DNA from: Archaeoglobus sp.
GTDB taxonomy: Archaea > Halobacteriota > Archaeoglobi > Archaeoglobales > Archaeoglobaceae
Length of the DNA: 36,400 nt
NCBI GenBank assembly: GCA_017656505.1
Contig: JACDNU010000024.1
Span: 1-36,400, forward strand
Direction of reading: 5' to 3'
The position numbers and the translations under genes are program-made. Shown piece after piece: positions 25,568 to 32,404 of this stretch; position 1 is the first letter of the stretch, and every line of letters begins with the position of its first letter. The notes below the pieces were generated by a model that did not search any database, was not told the origin of the DNA, and saw only the letters and a list, made by a program, of their open reading frames with translations.

Positions 25568-26733
25568 AAAGTATGAAGATTAAAGTATCTAATATCGATG
25601 AGACAGAATATGTATATACTACACGATCGCTAAAGATTAAATTTGGTGAGAAAACAATAGAATCCCCTTTGAGAGCGTTAACCAATTCTGAACTCATAGC
25701 AAAGTCAAACATACCATCAGAAATTCCTTTGCAAGGTGAAATAGCCTTTATAATGAGAAAATTGGATAAAAAGGAAATTATAGAGTTTATGGATAACAAC
25801 AGGAAATTTAGTAGAGTTCTGGAATATATTGAGGGGTATAAGCTAAGAATGCAACACTCCGATATCGTCTTCTCGTTAATTCAACCAACCAGATCGGCTC
25901 TTAGGCTTATCAATAGAGATGAGGCTCGAGTTAGCCAGTTTATAAGAATGAACATAAAAGCTCAGCAAATGGCTGGATTTGAGAGTATTACAATTCCTTG
26001 GGTCGGAGTTGGGATGAGGAAAGCGATTGAGATCTATAAATCTATTGAAAGGAATCTGGAAAATGAGTTGATCTTTTTTGTTGATGTATCAGACCCAGAG
26101 GGACTTGGGGAAATTGTTGATTATTTCAAAGAGTTGAACGAAACAGGAAGAATTAATTTTGTTGGAGTTATTTATGGTTCTCCAAGAAAAAATTGGCCAA
26201 GTTACGATATATTGTGGAGAAACCTGAGGGATGTGGATCTTGCTGTAATAGTGGCTGATGTTGAAAGGTACGAGAATTCGCGGTATTTATCCGGACTGCA
26301 TTTGCAGGAATTTATATTTGGAGATATTTTTGCCTTGGAGATGAAAAGAGTTTACAAGGGCAGGAGTAAAGATGGAGAGGAGAAAGATGTTGGGAGACTG
26401 CTGAAATTTTTCAATAGGGAGAATCTACAAGTGTTGCCAATAAAAGATACTGGATTTGATGTTATGGAAAATGTTGCTAAAGAATTTGGTGACGATAAAA
26501 AGATAAAAATAGCTCTTGAGAATTATGAAGAGGCTAGGAGAGATGACGAAAAATTGAGTGTGTTGTTATCGATCTCAAAGGTTCATGAGTTCATGGCTAG
26601 TAGAGATGAATTTGATGTTTCACGAGAGTATATTGATAAGAGTGAAACAAAGGACTACATTAAGGAAAAGGAAACGTTAAATGAGTTTTTAAGGAGAATA
26701 AAAGGTCAGAAGAAGCTTTCAGTACAAATATAA
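25564..26733 (+). CDS. unrecognised 389-residue protein, third gene of the operon
   Basis: The ATG at 25564 overlaps the stop of the previous gene (ATGA) and follows GGGGGAAGGG, so it is the likely start; a GTG at 25546 is less likely. No family was recognised. The middle part alternates strands and helices (ELIFFVDVSD, INFVGVIYGSPRK, VDLAVIVADVERYENSRY), which looks like an alpha/beta or TIM-barrel enzyme. The last 110 residues are a charged helical region. There is no signal peptide, membrane segment, nucleotide-binding loop or HNH/PD-ExK-type nuclease motif that I can see. A remote link to tRNA-guanine-transglycosylase-like barrels came to mind, but no signature supports it. Confidence 0.65.
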   Translation: MKSMKIKVSNIDETEYVYTTRSLKIKFGEKTIESPLRALTNSELIAKSNIPSEIPLQGEIAFIMRKLDKKEIIEFMDNNRKFSRVLEYIEGYKLRMQHSDIVFSLIQPTRSALRLINRDEARVSQFIRMNIKAQQMAGFESITIPWVGVGMRKAIEIYKSIERNLENELIFFVDVSDPEGLGEIVDYFKELNETGRINFVGVIYGSPRKNWPSYDILWRNLRDVDLAVIVADVERYENSRYLSGLHLQEFIFGDIFALEMKRVYKGRSKDGEEKDVGRLLKFFNRENLQVLPIKDTGFDVMENVAKEFGDDKKIKIALENYEEARRDDEKLSVLLSISKVHEFMASRDEFDVSREYIDKSETKDYIKEKETLNEFLRRIKGQKKLSVQI

Positions 26734-26930
26734 ACATAAGCTCGGATATCTTATCTTAATCAAAATCATGGATAAATGGGGAAATTCCTAAAGTTTGATC
26801 TATAAAAAACAAGATTATCTCACCTTCTGATCCAAATATTAAGTTTAATAAAAAAAGTTAAGGCGTAATCTAAATATCCTAAAAGTTAGTTAGGAAATGA
26901 TAAGAAAAGATAATTAATTGAGGTGTGAAA

Positions 26931-27707
26931 ATGGACTTTTGTGACTTCTGTGGGAATGAGATCACACTTCCTTATAAATGTCCTTTTTGTGGCGGAAGTT
27001 TCTGTGATGATCACCGTCTTCCTCCTAACCACGATTGTATTGGTATTGAATTCTGGCGTAAACGTCAGCCTCCAAATAAAAAACTTATACGGAGAAAAGG
27101 CAGACCAGAATTCAGCACTATCGAGATCCAGACAGTTAAGCTGAGCGAATTTGTCCCATATATCCCTGACAGCGTTCTTCCAGCCCTAACACCCGATGAG
27201 CCACTTGAAGGATGGGAGAAGTACGGTCTGGCGAGAGAAGATGTCGATGATCTGTATCGAATACCACTCAGAAAATACTGTTATTACTGCGGAAAACGAA
27301 TCTGGAACGATTTGCAATTCGTCTGCAGCCATTGCGATCTCAGTTTTTGTGAAGAGCATAGAACTCCGGAAGATCACGGATGTCTGGATAAGAGAAAATA
27401 CATACTCCCACCCGGAATTGGTTACTACGAGCTTCTGAACATGTGCGAATTTTGCGGTAGTGTTGGAGTGATTGAAAGATGCCAATATTGCGGGAAAGCA
27501 TTTTGTAAAGAGCACCTCTATCCTTCTTCTCACAATTGCGAAAAATATACGCCTCATAAAGTTCGCTTACATGCTGGAGTAATTGATTATGTTGCTACAA
27601 AGGAAATTACACCGAAAAGTGGAGATGTAAGTGTAAATTTAGATAAAAAAGATGAAACCAAAAAAGAGAGTAGTATTAAGCGCTTTCTGAAAAGGCTTTT
27701 TGGTTGA
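26931..27707 (+). CDS. triple AN1-type zinc-finger protein
   Basis: 258 residues from the ATG at 26931, after GAGGTG; a GTG at 26925 belongs to that site. Three AN1-type fingers (C-x2-C ... C-x2-C ... C-x2-H ... H-x-C) lie at residues 4-36 (CDFCGNE, CPFCGG, CDDH, HDC), 117-151 (CYYCGK, CSHCD, CEEH, HGC) and 172-203 (CEFCGS, CQYCGK, CKEH, HNC). Between fingers 1 and 2 is an 80-residue Pro-rich linker with no named domain. The C-terminus is basic (KRFLKRLFG). AN1 fingers in eukaryotes bind ubiquitin-pathway and chaperone partners; the archaeal role is unknown. It is a single gene on the plus strand. Confidence 0.88.
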   Translation: MDFCDFCGNEITLPYKCPFCGGSFCDDHRLPPNHDCIGIEFWRKRQPPNKKLIRRKGRPEFSTIEIQTVKLSEFVPYIPDSVLPALTPDEPLEGWEKYGLAREDVDDLYRIPLRKYCYYCGKRIWNDLQFVCSHCDLSFCEEHRTPEDHGCLDKRKYILPPGIGYYELLNMCEFCGSVGVIERCQYCGKAFCKEHLYPSSHNCEKYTPHKVRLHAGVIDYVATKEITPKSGDVSVNLDKKDETKKESSIKRFLKRLFG

Positions 27708-27835
27708 ATTAACTGCAATACAAAAACTGTTTACTTTTTCTATTTTCAGATACAAAAATTAGAATTTAAAAGTTCAAAAAAGCGAAGAAAGCTATTTCTA
27801 GGTTTGCATCCAAATTAAAACAAAAGGTGATGAGG

Positions 27836-28420
27836 ATGAGATTTCCAAAATTAAGCCTGTACTTCACTCTTGGATTTGCGCTTCTAGTACTTCTAGCACT
27901 TTCTGGCTGCAGTCAAGCTCCACAAGCTGAGAAAACACCAGAGAAGACACCAAAAAGTATGCAAAAAGTCATAGTTCAAATTGAATTTTCAATTTTCCCG
28001 AAGAAATACACCTGCGATGGAGCCGACATTTCACCCGAGATTAAGATAAGTGGAGTTGCAGAAAATGCTAAATCGCTGGCAATCATAATGGATGATCCCG
28101 ACGCACCCATGGGAACTTTTACCCACTGGATAGTCTGGAACATTCCTGCAAGCAAAGAGGTTGTAATTCCTGAAGCTTTTCCTAAGGATTCGGTGGTTGA
28201 AAAACCCTTGAAAGCTGTGCAGGGAGTTAACGATTTCAAGAAGATCGGATACTGGGGCCCCTGTCCACCTCCCGGAAAACCGCATAGGTATTTCTTCAAG
28301 GTCTATGTCCTCAACGATGAGCTGGATTTGAAGCCAAAGGCAAGCAGAAAAGAGCTTGAGCGAGCAATGGAAGGGAAGATAATCCAGTACGGCGAGGCAA
28401 TGGCAACTTACGGCAGGTAG
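27836..28420 (+). CDS. PEBP-family (YbhB/YbcL-like) lipoprotein
   Basis: 194 residues. The ATG at 27836 is chosen because GGTGAT precedes it by four bases; the GTG at 27827 and ATG at 27830 fall within that site. A signal peptide (YFTLGFALLVLLALSGC) ends in a lipobox with Cys25, so the protein is probably lipid-anchored on the outer face of the membrane, followed by a Gln/Pro/Lys-rich linker. The PEBP ligand-binding motifs are MDDPDAPMGTFTHWIVWN and GYWGPCPPPGKPHRYFF. PEBP proteins bind small anionic or lipid-like ligands; in prokaryotes their role is unclear. Confidence 0.92.
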   Translation: MRFPKLSLYFTLGFALLVLLALSGCSQAPQAEKTPEKTPKSMQKVIVQIEFSIFPKKYTCDGADISPEIKISGVAENAKSLAIIMDDPDAPMGTFTHWIVWNIPASKEVVIPEAFPKDSVVEKPLKAVQGVNDFKKIGYWGPCPPPGKPHRYFFKVYVLNDELDLKPKASRKELERAMEGKIIQYGEAMATYGR

Positions 28421-28450
28421 TTGGGTTTTTAAAATCATTAAGCTAATTCA

Positions 28451-28470
28451 AGCTCATTTGAGCTCATTTG
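28451..28470. repeat. 10-bp tandem duplication
   Basis: AGCTCATTTG is repeated exactly with no gap, in the 54-base space between the convergent PEBP and MptD genes. It lies beside the stop codon of the latter at 28475. Confidence 0.8.
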
Positions 28471-28474
28471 ATGC

Positions 28475-28813
28475 TTACTCGAGACTCATCAGTGGATATC
28501 TTTTCTCCTCATCCCATCTGAGGTGAGCTGAGACCGCCTCGCCTTCAACTTCAACCTTAACCCATGCTTCGAGCATCTCTCCCGTTAAGGAGGTGTAATT
28601 AAAGCTTGATAATTTTTCTTTCAACTTCTCACGATTGATTTTGACTTTCACGTCTGCAACGAAAGGTTGAAGCTTTACACAACTCTCCATCGCCTTCTCA
28701 AGGATTTCAACATTCTCAAAGCTAACCGGAGTGCCTATAAACTGGTGGAAAAGCGCACCAAGTTTTATCCCAGCCTCGAAAGCAGCTTTCTCCCTCTCCT
28801 TCTCTCCAACCAT
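28475..28813 (-). CDS. mptD: archaeal dihydroneopterin aldolase (MptD-like)
   Basis: 112 residues. The start region KAAFEAGIKLGALFHQFIGT is the conserved block of the small archaeal family that includes the characterised dihydroneopterin aldolase MptD of Methanocaldococcus, as I recall. MptD cleaves 7,8-dihydroneopterin in the synthesis of the tetrahydromethanopterin pterin ring, which fits an organism with the C1 branch shown by fwdDBAC. The ATG lies just after AGAGGTGAGGGG and inside the end of pssA (49-bp overlap), so it is translationally linked to it. Assignment is by motif only. Confidence 0.8.
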   Translation of the reverse strand: MVGEKEREKAAFEAGIKLGALFHQFIGTPVSFENVEILEKAMESCVKLQPFVADVKVKINREKLKEKLSSFNYTSLTGEMLEAWVKVEVEGEAVSAHLRWDEEKRYPLMSLE

Positions 28814-29433
28814 CCCCTCACCTCTGCCGGAAATGGACTCAAAAGATATAGGAAAACCAGCCCAGCAACGATGTATGCAGAATCCCTTATGAAAAATGCC
28901 GAGATCAGTACGATTCCTGTAAAAGTCAAGAGCAACCTATCGCGGATTTTCGCGTAGCGAAGGTTGCTTACCATGAAGAGAGAGAGCAGAAATGCAACAG
29001 TTGCGACAACGTAGTTTGGAGTTTCAAGATATATCAGCGAACCGATGAAGAGGCCTGCAGCCGTAATTGGATATCCCACAAATTCATCTTTGATCTTAAG
29101 CAGGTTAAACCTAGCCAGTCTGATCATACCCGTTATAAGGTACAAACCCGCTATAGAAAAATAAATCCAGCTATCTGAGATGGCGATAAGCATCAAAGAG
29201 GGCAATACGCCGAAAGATATTATATCCGCCAACGAATCCAAGTCTTCCCCTAGTAAGCTAAGCTCTATCCTGCTCACAGCCCCATCCAAACCGTCCATTA
29301 TCACTGAAGCGAACAGAAAAAGAGCTGAGAGCTGAAGGTCAGAAAAAACGAAATATATTCCAAGAAAGCCGAAGAGAGCATTAAAAGCTGTTACAATGTC
29401 AGCCGCTCGAATGTCGTTAAGGGCCCCAAACAT
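28765..29433 (-). CDS. pssA: CDP-alcohol phosphatidyltransferase, probably archaetidylserine synthase
   Basis: 222 residues. The CDP-alcohol transferase signature D-x2-D-G-x2-A-R-like is present as DGLDGAVSRI, followed by GEDLDSLADIISFG (the second Asp pair). Six to eight hydrophobic segments make it an integral membrane enzyme. It would join serine to CDP-archaeol to give archaetidylserine. The next gene upstream encodes a decarboxylase matching that product, which supports serine over inositol or glycerol as head group. ATG follows GGTGATGGG. Its end overlaps the mptD start by 49 bp, an unusual overlap length for unrelated functions. Confidence 0.88.
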   Translation of the reverse strand: MFGALNDIRAADIVTAFNALFGFLGIYFVFSDLQLSALFLFASVIMDGLDGAVSRIELSLLGEDLDSLADIISFGVLPSLMLIAISDSWIYFSIAGLYLITGMIRLARFNLLKIKDEFVGYPITAAGLFIGSLIYLETPNYVVATVAFLLSLFMVSNLRYAKIRDRLLLTFTGIVLISAFFIRDSAYIVAGLVFLYLLSPFPAEVRGWLERRRGRKLLSRLG

Positions 29434-29547
29434 CCCATCACCATTTTTAAATTATCATAAAATTATCAAGCTACTAATTAAAATTTGCCTTCTGGTGTTT
29501 TTGCTTCCTGCTATTTTATCTCAGATTCTAGGAGTTCTCTATCGAAT

Positions 29548-30126
29548 CTATTGAACTTCCACAGCCACAGTATCTCCAGCCTTTACTTTCTCTCCTATTT
29601 TCCTTGTTATTCTGAAATGTGGAGGGAGGTCGAGGCAAACTCGAGAACCGAATTTTATCATTCCTATCTTCTCACCCTTCTCAACCCAATCTCCCTCCTT
29701 TACGTAACAGCTAATCCTTCTGGCAAAAAATCCAGCTATCTGCGTAACCTTAAACGTCCCCTTTTCATTCCTGATGAATATCTCATTTTTTTCAGCGGAA
29801 TCCTCCCTCCGAAAGGCGGGAATGAACTTCCCCTTTTTGTAAACGACTTTCTCAATTTTTCCGGAAACCGGAGCCCTATTGATGTGGCAGTCAAAGGGAC
29901 TCATGAATATCTCAAGCCTTTGCCCTTCAACAAAATCTATCTTTCCATCCGCCGGTGAAACAACGCCTTCTCGAATCACTCTAGGAGGATCCCTGAAAAA
30001 AAAGACTGTAAATGAGATCAGTAAAAGTGTGAAGAGGGCTAGGGGAAAGAAAACGGGCAAAAGCAATAGAATAAAGAGTGCGATTAACTCGATCAGAATA
30101 ACCTTAAGCCCGCTTCTTTCGATCAT
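29548..30126 (-). CDS. asd: archaetidylserine decarboxylase proenzyme
   Basis: 192 residues from the ATG at 30126, nine bases after GGAG; a TTG at 30162 has no site. One or two N-terminal hydrophobic stretches (residues 8-45) anchor it. The phosphatidylserine decarboxylase pattern follows: VVSPADGKIDFVE, MSPFDCHINRAPVSG and the self-cleavage site KFGSRVCLDLP, where S161 would become the pyruvoyl group. It would convert archaetidylserine to archaetidylethanolamine. The size fits the short archaeal and some bacterial (Asd-type) proenzymes. A gap of 114 nt separates it from pssA, and 1 nt from artA. Confidence 0.92.
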   Translation of the reverse strand: MIERSGLKVILIELIALFILLLLPVFFPLALFTLLLISFTVFFFRDPPRVIREGVVSPADGKIDFVEGQRLEIFMSPFDCHINRAPVSGKIEKVVYKKGKFIPAFRREDSAEKNEIFIRNEKGTFKVTQIAGFFARRISCYVKEGDWVEKGEKIGMIKFGSRVCLDLPPHFRITRKIGEKVKAGDTVAVEVQ

Positions 30127-30127
30127 A

Positions 30128-30892
30128 TTAACCACTCCTTCGCAATCTACTTTCAAGTACATTTTTTAGGCTGTATATAAGATCTGCAAGCTCTGGGAGA
30201 ATTCTGAATACTACAAGTGAGATCAAAATCAATGCCAAAGTTGCAAGAATCTTGGATATAACATGATGAGCGAGATAGAAGCTGTTCTCACCAAACCATG
30301 AGTAGCCGAAGCTCGTAATGACAAAAACGTTTCTGAGAAGGTTGAGAAAATAGATTATCGGAACGGAGATCAGAAAAGCGAGAATTTTTCTTTTAAACTC
30401 AGCCCTTATACCGAGTGTGGCTCCTGCAAACAATGCCATGCTCTCAATCCCGGTGCACGCTAAGATTATTTCAACATACCGATTGTTAAGGCCAAGAACA
30501 TTTTCAGCATACTTATATACTCCAAACCCAAAAAAGTTCGCGAGTTTTACCGTGAGATCTGTAGTGACGGAGATCAGCCAAGATCCTAAGCTGTTATCGA
30601 TGGCGAAGGGAAAGTAAATCAGAGAAGCTAAAGCTGAGAAAGCCGTTATATCGATGAAGATTTGCAAATTGTCTCCTTTATCTGTTAAAATTACCAATCC
30701 TAAGATAAAAAAGAAAACAAAGGCGAGAAAAACGACTACCGAGTTGAAGTAATCTGTAATCTCAAGGTAATGAGGGAGACGGGTGATCCACTCTATAGAA
30801 AACACAATCCAGCCCGCAGCTCCAAGAACTTTGATTTTTGAGAGTACAAAGATGAGCATTAAAGCGAGTGAGATTACAATGAGGAAATCCAT
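30128..30892 (-). CDS. artA: archaeosortase (ArtA-like) transpeptidase
   Basis: 254 residues from the ATG at 30892; a TTG two codons earlier is less likely. Seven to eight hydrophobic segments give an integral membrane protein. The exosortase/archaeosortase triad is visible: Cys146 in ILACTGIESMALF, Arg187 in FLNLLRNVFVI and His209/His210 in YLAHHVISK. Archaeosortases cut proteins with a C-terminal tripartite tail (such as PGF-CTERM) and attach them to lipid. In haloarchaea artA lies beside pssA and pssD, the same grouping seen here, so the lipid enzymes probably supply its target. No gene with such a tail is seen in the window. Whether it is ArtA or another subfamily is not settled. Confidence 0.88.
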   Translation of the reverse strand: MDFLIVISLALMLIFVLSKIKVLGAAGWIVFSIEWITRLPHYLEITDYFNSVVVFLAFVFFFILGLVILTDKGDNLQIFIDITAFSALASLIYFPFAIDNSLGSWLISVTTDLTVKLANFFGFGVYKYAENVLGLNNRYVEIILACTGIESMALFAGATLGIRAEFKRKILAFLISVPIIYFLNLLRNVFVITSFGYSWFGENSFYLAHHVISKILATLALILISLVVFRILPELADLIYSLKNVLESRLRRSG

Positions 30893-30937
30893 GAGCAAAA
30901 AACTTAATTTAGGTACTTAAACAATTCGTTAATTTGT

Positions 30938-31579
30938 ATGTATGATTTACACATCCATTCCCACTATTCCGATGGATCGGCCAAGATAGAGGAAATCGTA
31001 AGAAAAGCAAAAGAGAAAAAGCTGAAAGCGATAGCGATAGTCGATCACTCCGTGGAGCATAAATTTGGCTTAACAGAGGCTAAAGCGAGAAAGAGGCAAG
31101 AGAAGATTGAGAGATTTTCAGCTAAATACGATATAACTGTCTTAAGCGGAATCGAATGCGGGATTCTTGCTGACGGAGAGATTGCTCTGCCAGATTTTAA
31201 ATTCGATTTGGTCATAGCTTCAATCCACAACCCTCTCTCAACGAACGAATACTATCGCAGAATCACCGAATGCATAAAGAAAAACGACTTCGACGTTCTT
31301 GGGCACTTGCACTCCACGCTTTTTGGGAGTGTTAACGAGGACCCGGAGAAGGATTTGGAGATTATCGATTTGCTTAAGGAGAGAGGTATCGCCTTAGAGA
31401 TCAACACAGGCCACAACGCTCCACCCGATAACTTCCTCCAGCTTTGCAGGGGTAAAAGGCTGAGGTACTCGGTGGGAAGCGACACGCATGTGGTGAGCAG
31501 GATAGGAGACGTCAGCAAAGCATTCGGCCTAGCAAGAAAATTTCTAACGAATGCAAAATTCTTGCTCGATGGGAGGTGA
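30938..31579 (+). CDS. PHP-domain phosphoesterase
   Basis: 213 residues. Metal-binding motifs of the PHP domain are MYDLHIHSHYSDGSAKIEEI (H-x-H), IVDHSVEHKF, GIECGI, ASIHNP, LGHLHSTLFG and SVGSDTHVV in the usual order. These proteins hydrolyse phosphoesters such as histidinol phosphate or nucleotide substrates; the substrate here is not clear. The ATG begins 17 nt after a TACTTAAAC box and lacks a ribosome binding site, so it is probably leaderless. The gene is divergent from artA. Its stop codon lies within the ribosome binding site of the following Nudix gene. Confidence 0.9.
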   Translation: MYDLHIHSHYSDGSAKIEEIVRKAKEKKLKAIAIVDHSVEHKFGLTEAKARKRQEKIERFSAKYDITVLSGIECGILADGEIALPDFKFDLVIASIHNPLSTNEYYRRITECIKKNDFDVLGHLHSTLFGSVNEDPEKDLEIIDLLKERGIALEINTGHNAPPDNFLQLCRGKRLRYSVGSDTHVVSRIGDVSKAFGLARKFLTNAKFLLDGR

Positions 31580-31583
31580 TTGG

Positions 31584-32036
31584 TTGGATAATCGGTTGAA
31601 TGTAAAAAACTGCATAACCTTAACTGTCGATGCAATCGTTGCTTACAGAGGAGGAATAGTTCTGATAAAAAGACTGAACGATCCATTTAAAGGATACTAT
31701 GCTCTTCCAGGAGGCATAGTCGAATACGGGGAGAGTACCGAAAAGGCTGTGTTGAGGGAGCTGAAAGAGGAAACCGGCCTCGACGGGAAAATTTATAAGC
31801 TCGTTGGAGTATACTCTGAACCTAATCGAGATCCAAGGGGTCATTTTGTGTCGGTTTGCTATCTGATCGTTGGTAAAGGCAAGCTTAAAGCAGGAAGCGA
31901 TGCGAAAGAGGCAGAGGTCTTCAAGCTGAATCAGCTGCCAAAGCTTGCCTTCGATCACGAAAAGATGATAGAAGATGCAAGAGGTGATTTGGTTGGAATT
32001 CTGTCCGAAATGCAAGAGCATAATGATCTACAATAA
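31584..32036 (+). CDS. Nudix hydrolase
   Basis: 150 residues if the TTG at 31584 is the start. GGAGGTGAT precedes it by five bases, while the in-frame ATG at 31569 lies before that site. The Nudix box G-x5-E-x7-R-E-x2-E-E-x-G is complete: GGIVEYGESTEKAVLRELKE followed by ETGL. The closest groups are ADP-ribose or nucleotide-sugar pyrophosphatases, but the substrate cannot be fixed. It follows the PHP gene directly and its end overlaps the start of the transcription factor S gene by 44 nt. Confidence 0.88.
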   Translation: MDNRLNVKNCITLTVDAIVAYRGGIVLIKRLNDPFKGYYALPGGIVEYGESTEKAVLRELKEETGLDGKIYKLVGVYSEPNRDPRGHFVSVCYLIVGKGKLKAGSDAKEAEVFKLNQLPKLAFDHEKMIEDARGDLVGILSEMQEHNDLQ

Positions 32037-32304
32037 GAATAAGGCGATTTGCAGAAAATGCGGTTACGAGAAAGAAGTGGACAGCGATGAGAAAATAGTT
32101 GTAGTTTCGAAAGGAAATAGAAATGATGTTCCAGTGATAGAGGGAGAGAACATCAAAACACTTCCGACTACTACCGCTATCTGCCCGGCTTGTGGTAACA
32201 GAGAGGCTTTCTGGTGGCTTCGGCAGCTCAGAGCTGCTGATGAGAGCGAGGTCAGATTTTTCCGCTGCACGAAATGCGGGAAGACCTGGAGAGAGTACGA
32301 CTAG
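31993..32304 (+). CDS. tfs: transcription factor S (TFIIS/RPB9-like)
   Basis: 103 residues from the TTG at 31993, which follows GAGGTGAT by four bases and gives the usual MEFCPKC start. Two zinc ribbons: an N-terminal C-P-K-C with CRKCGYEKE, and a C-terminal ribbon CPACGNREAFWW, then CTKCGKTWREYD. The active loop RQLRAADESEVRF carries the acidic D-E pair that restarts stalled RNA polymerase by transcript cleavage. The linker of about 25 residues in between is variable. It overlaps the Nudix gene by 44 nt and is probably made from the same transcript. Confidence 0.95.
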   Translation: MEFCPKCKSIMIYNKNKAICRKCGYEKEVDSDEKIVVVSKGNRNDVPVIEGENIKTLPTTTAICPACGNREAFWWLRQLRAADESEVRFFRCTKCGKTWREYD

Positions 32305-32379
32305 TTAATACCACTTAAATCTGGATTAGAACAGATTGAACAGCTTTAACTGATATAACGAAAGAACCGAAAAGAATCA

Positions 32380-32390
32380 ATTTATTTAAC
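32380..32390 (+). promoter_or_regulatory. TATA-like box before the unrecognised 412-residue gene
   Basis: TTTATTTAA (within 32380-32390) lies about 20 bases before the ATG at 32405, with no ribosome binding site. The message is likely leaderless. Confidence 0.45.
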
Positions 32391-32404
32391 ACGGTGTAGA
32401 TTAA

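Noticed and set aside
25564-26733. Third gene of the unknown operon as a tRNA-guanine transglycosylase or DpdA-like DNA-modification enzyme
   Set aside because: A barrel-like alternation is suggestive, but none of the family's active-site motifs could be found.
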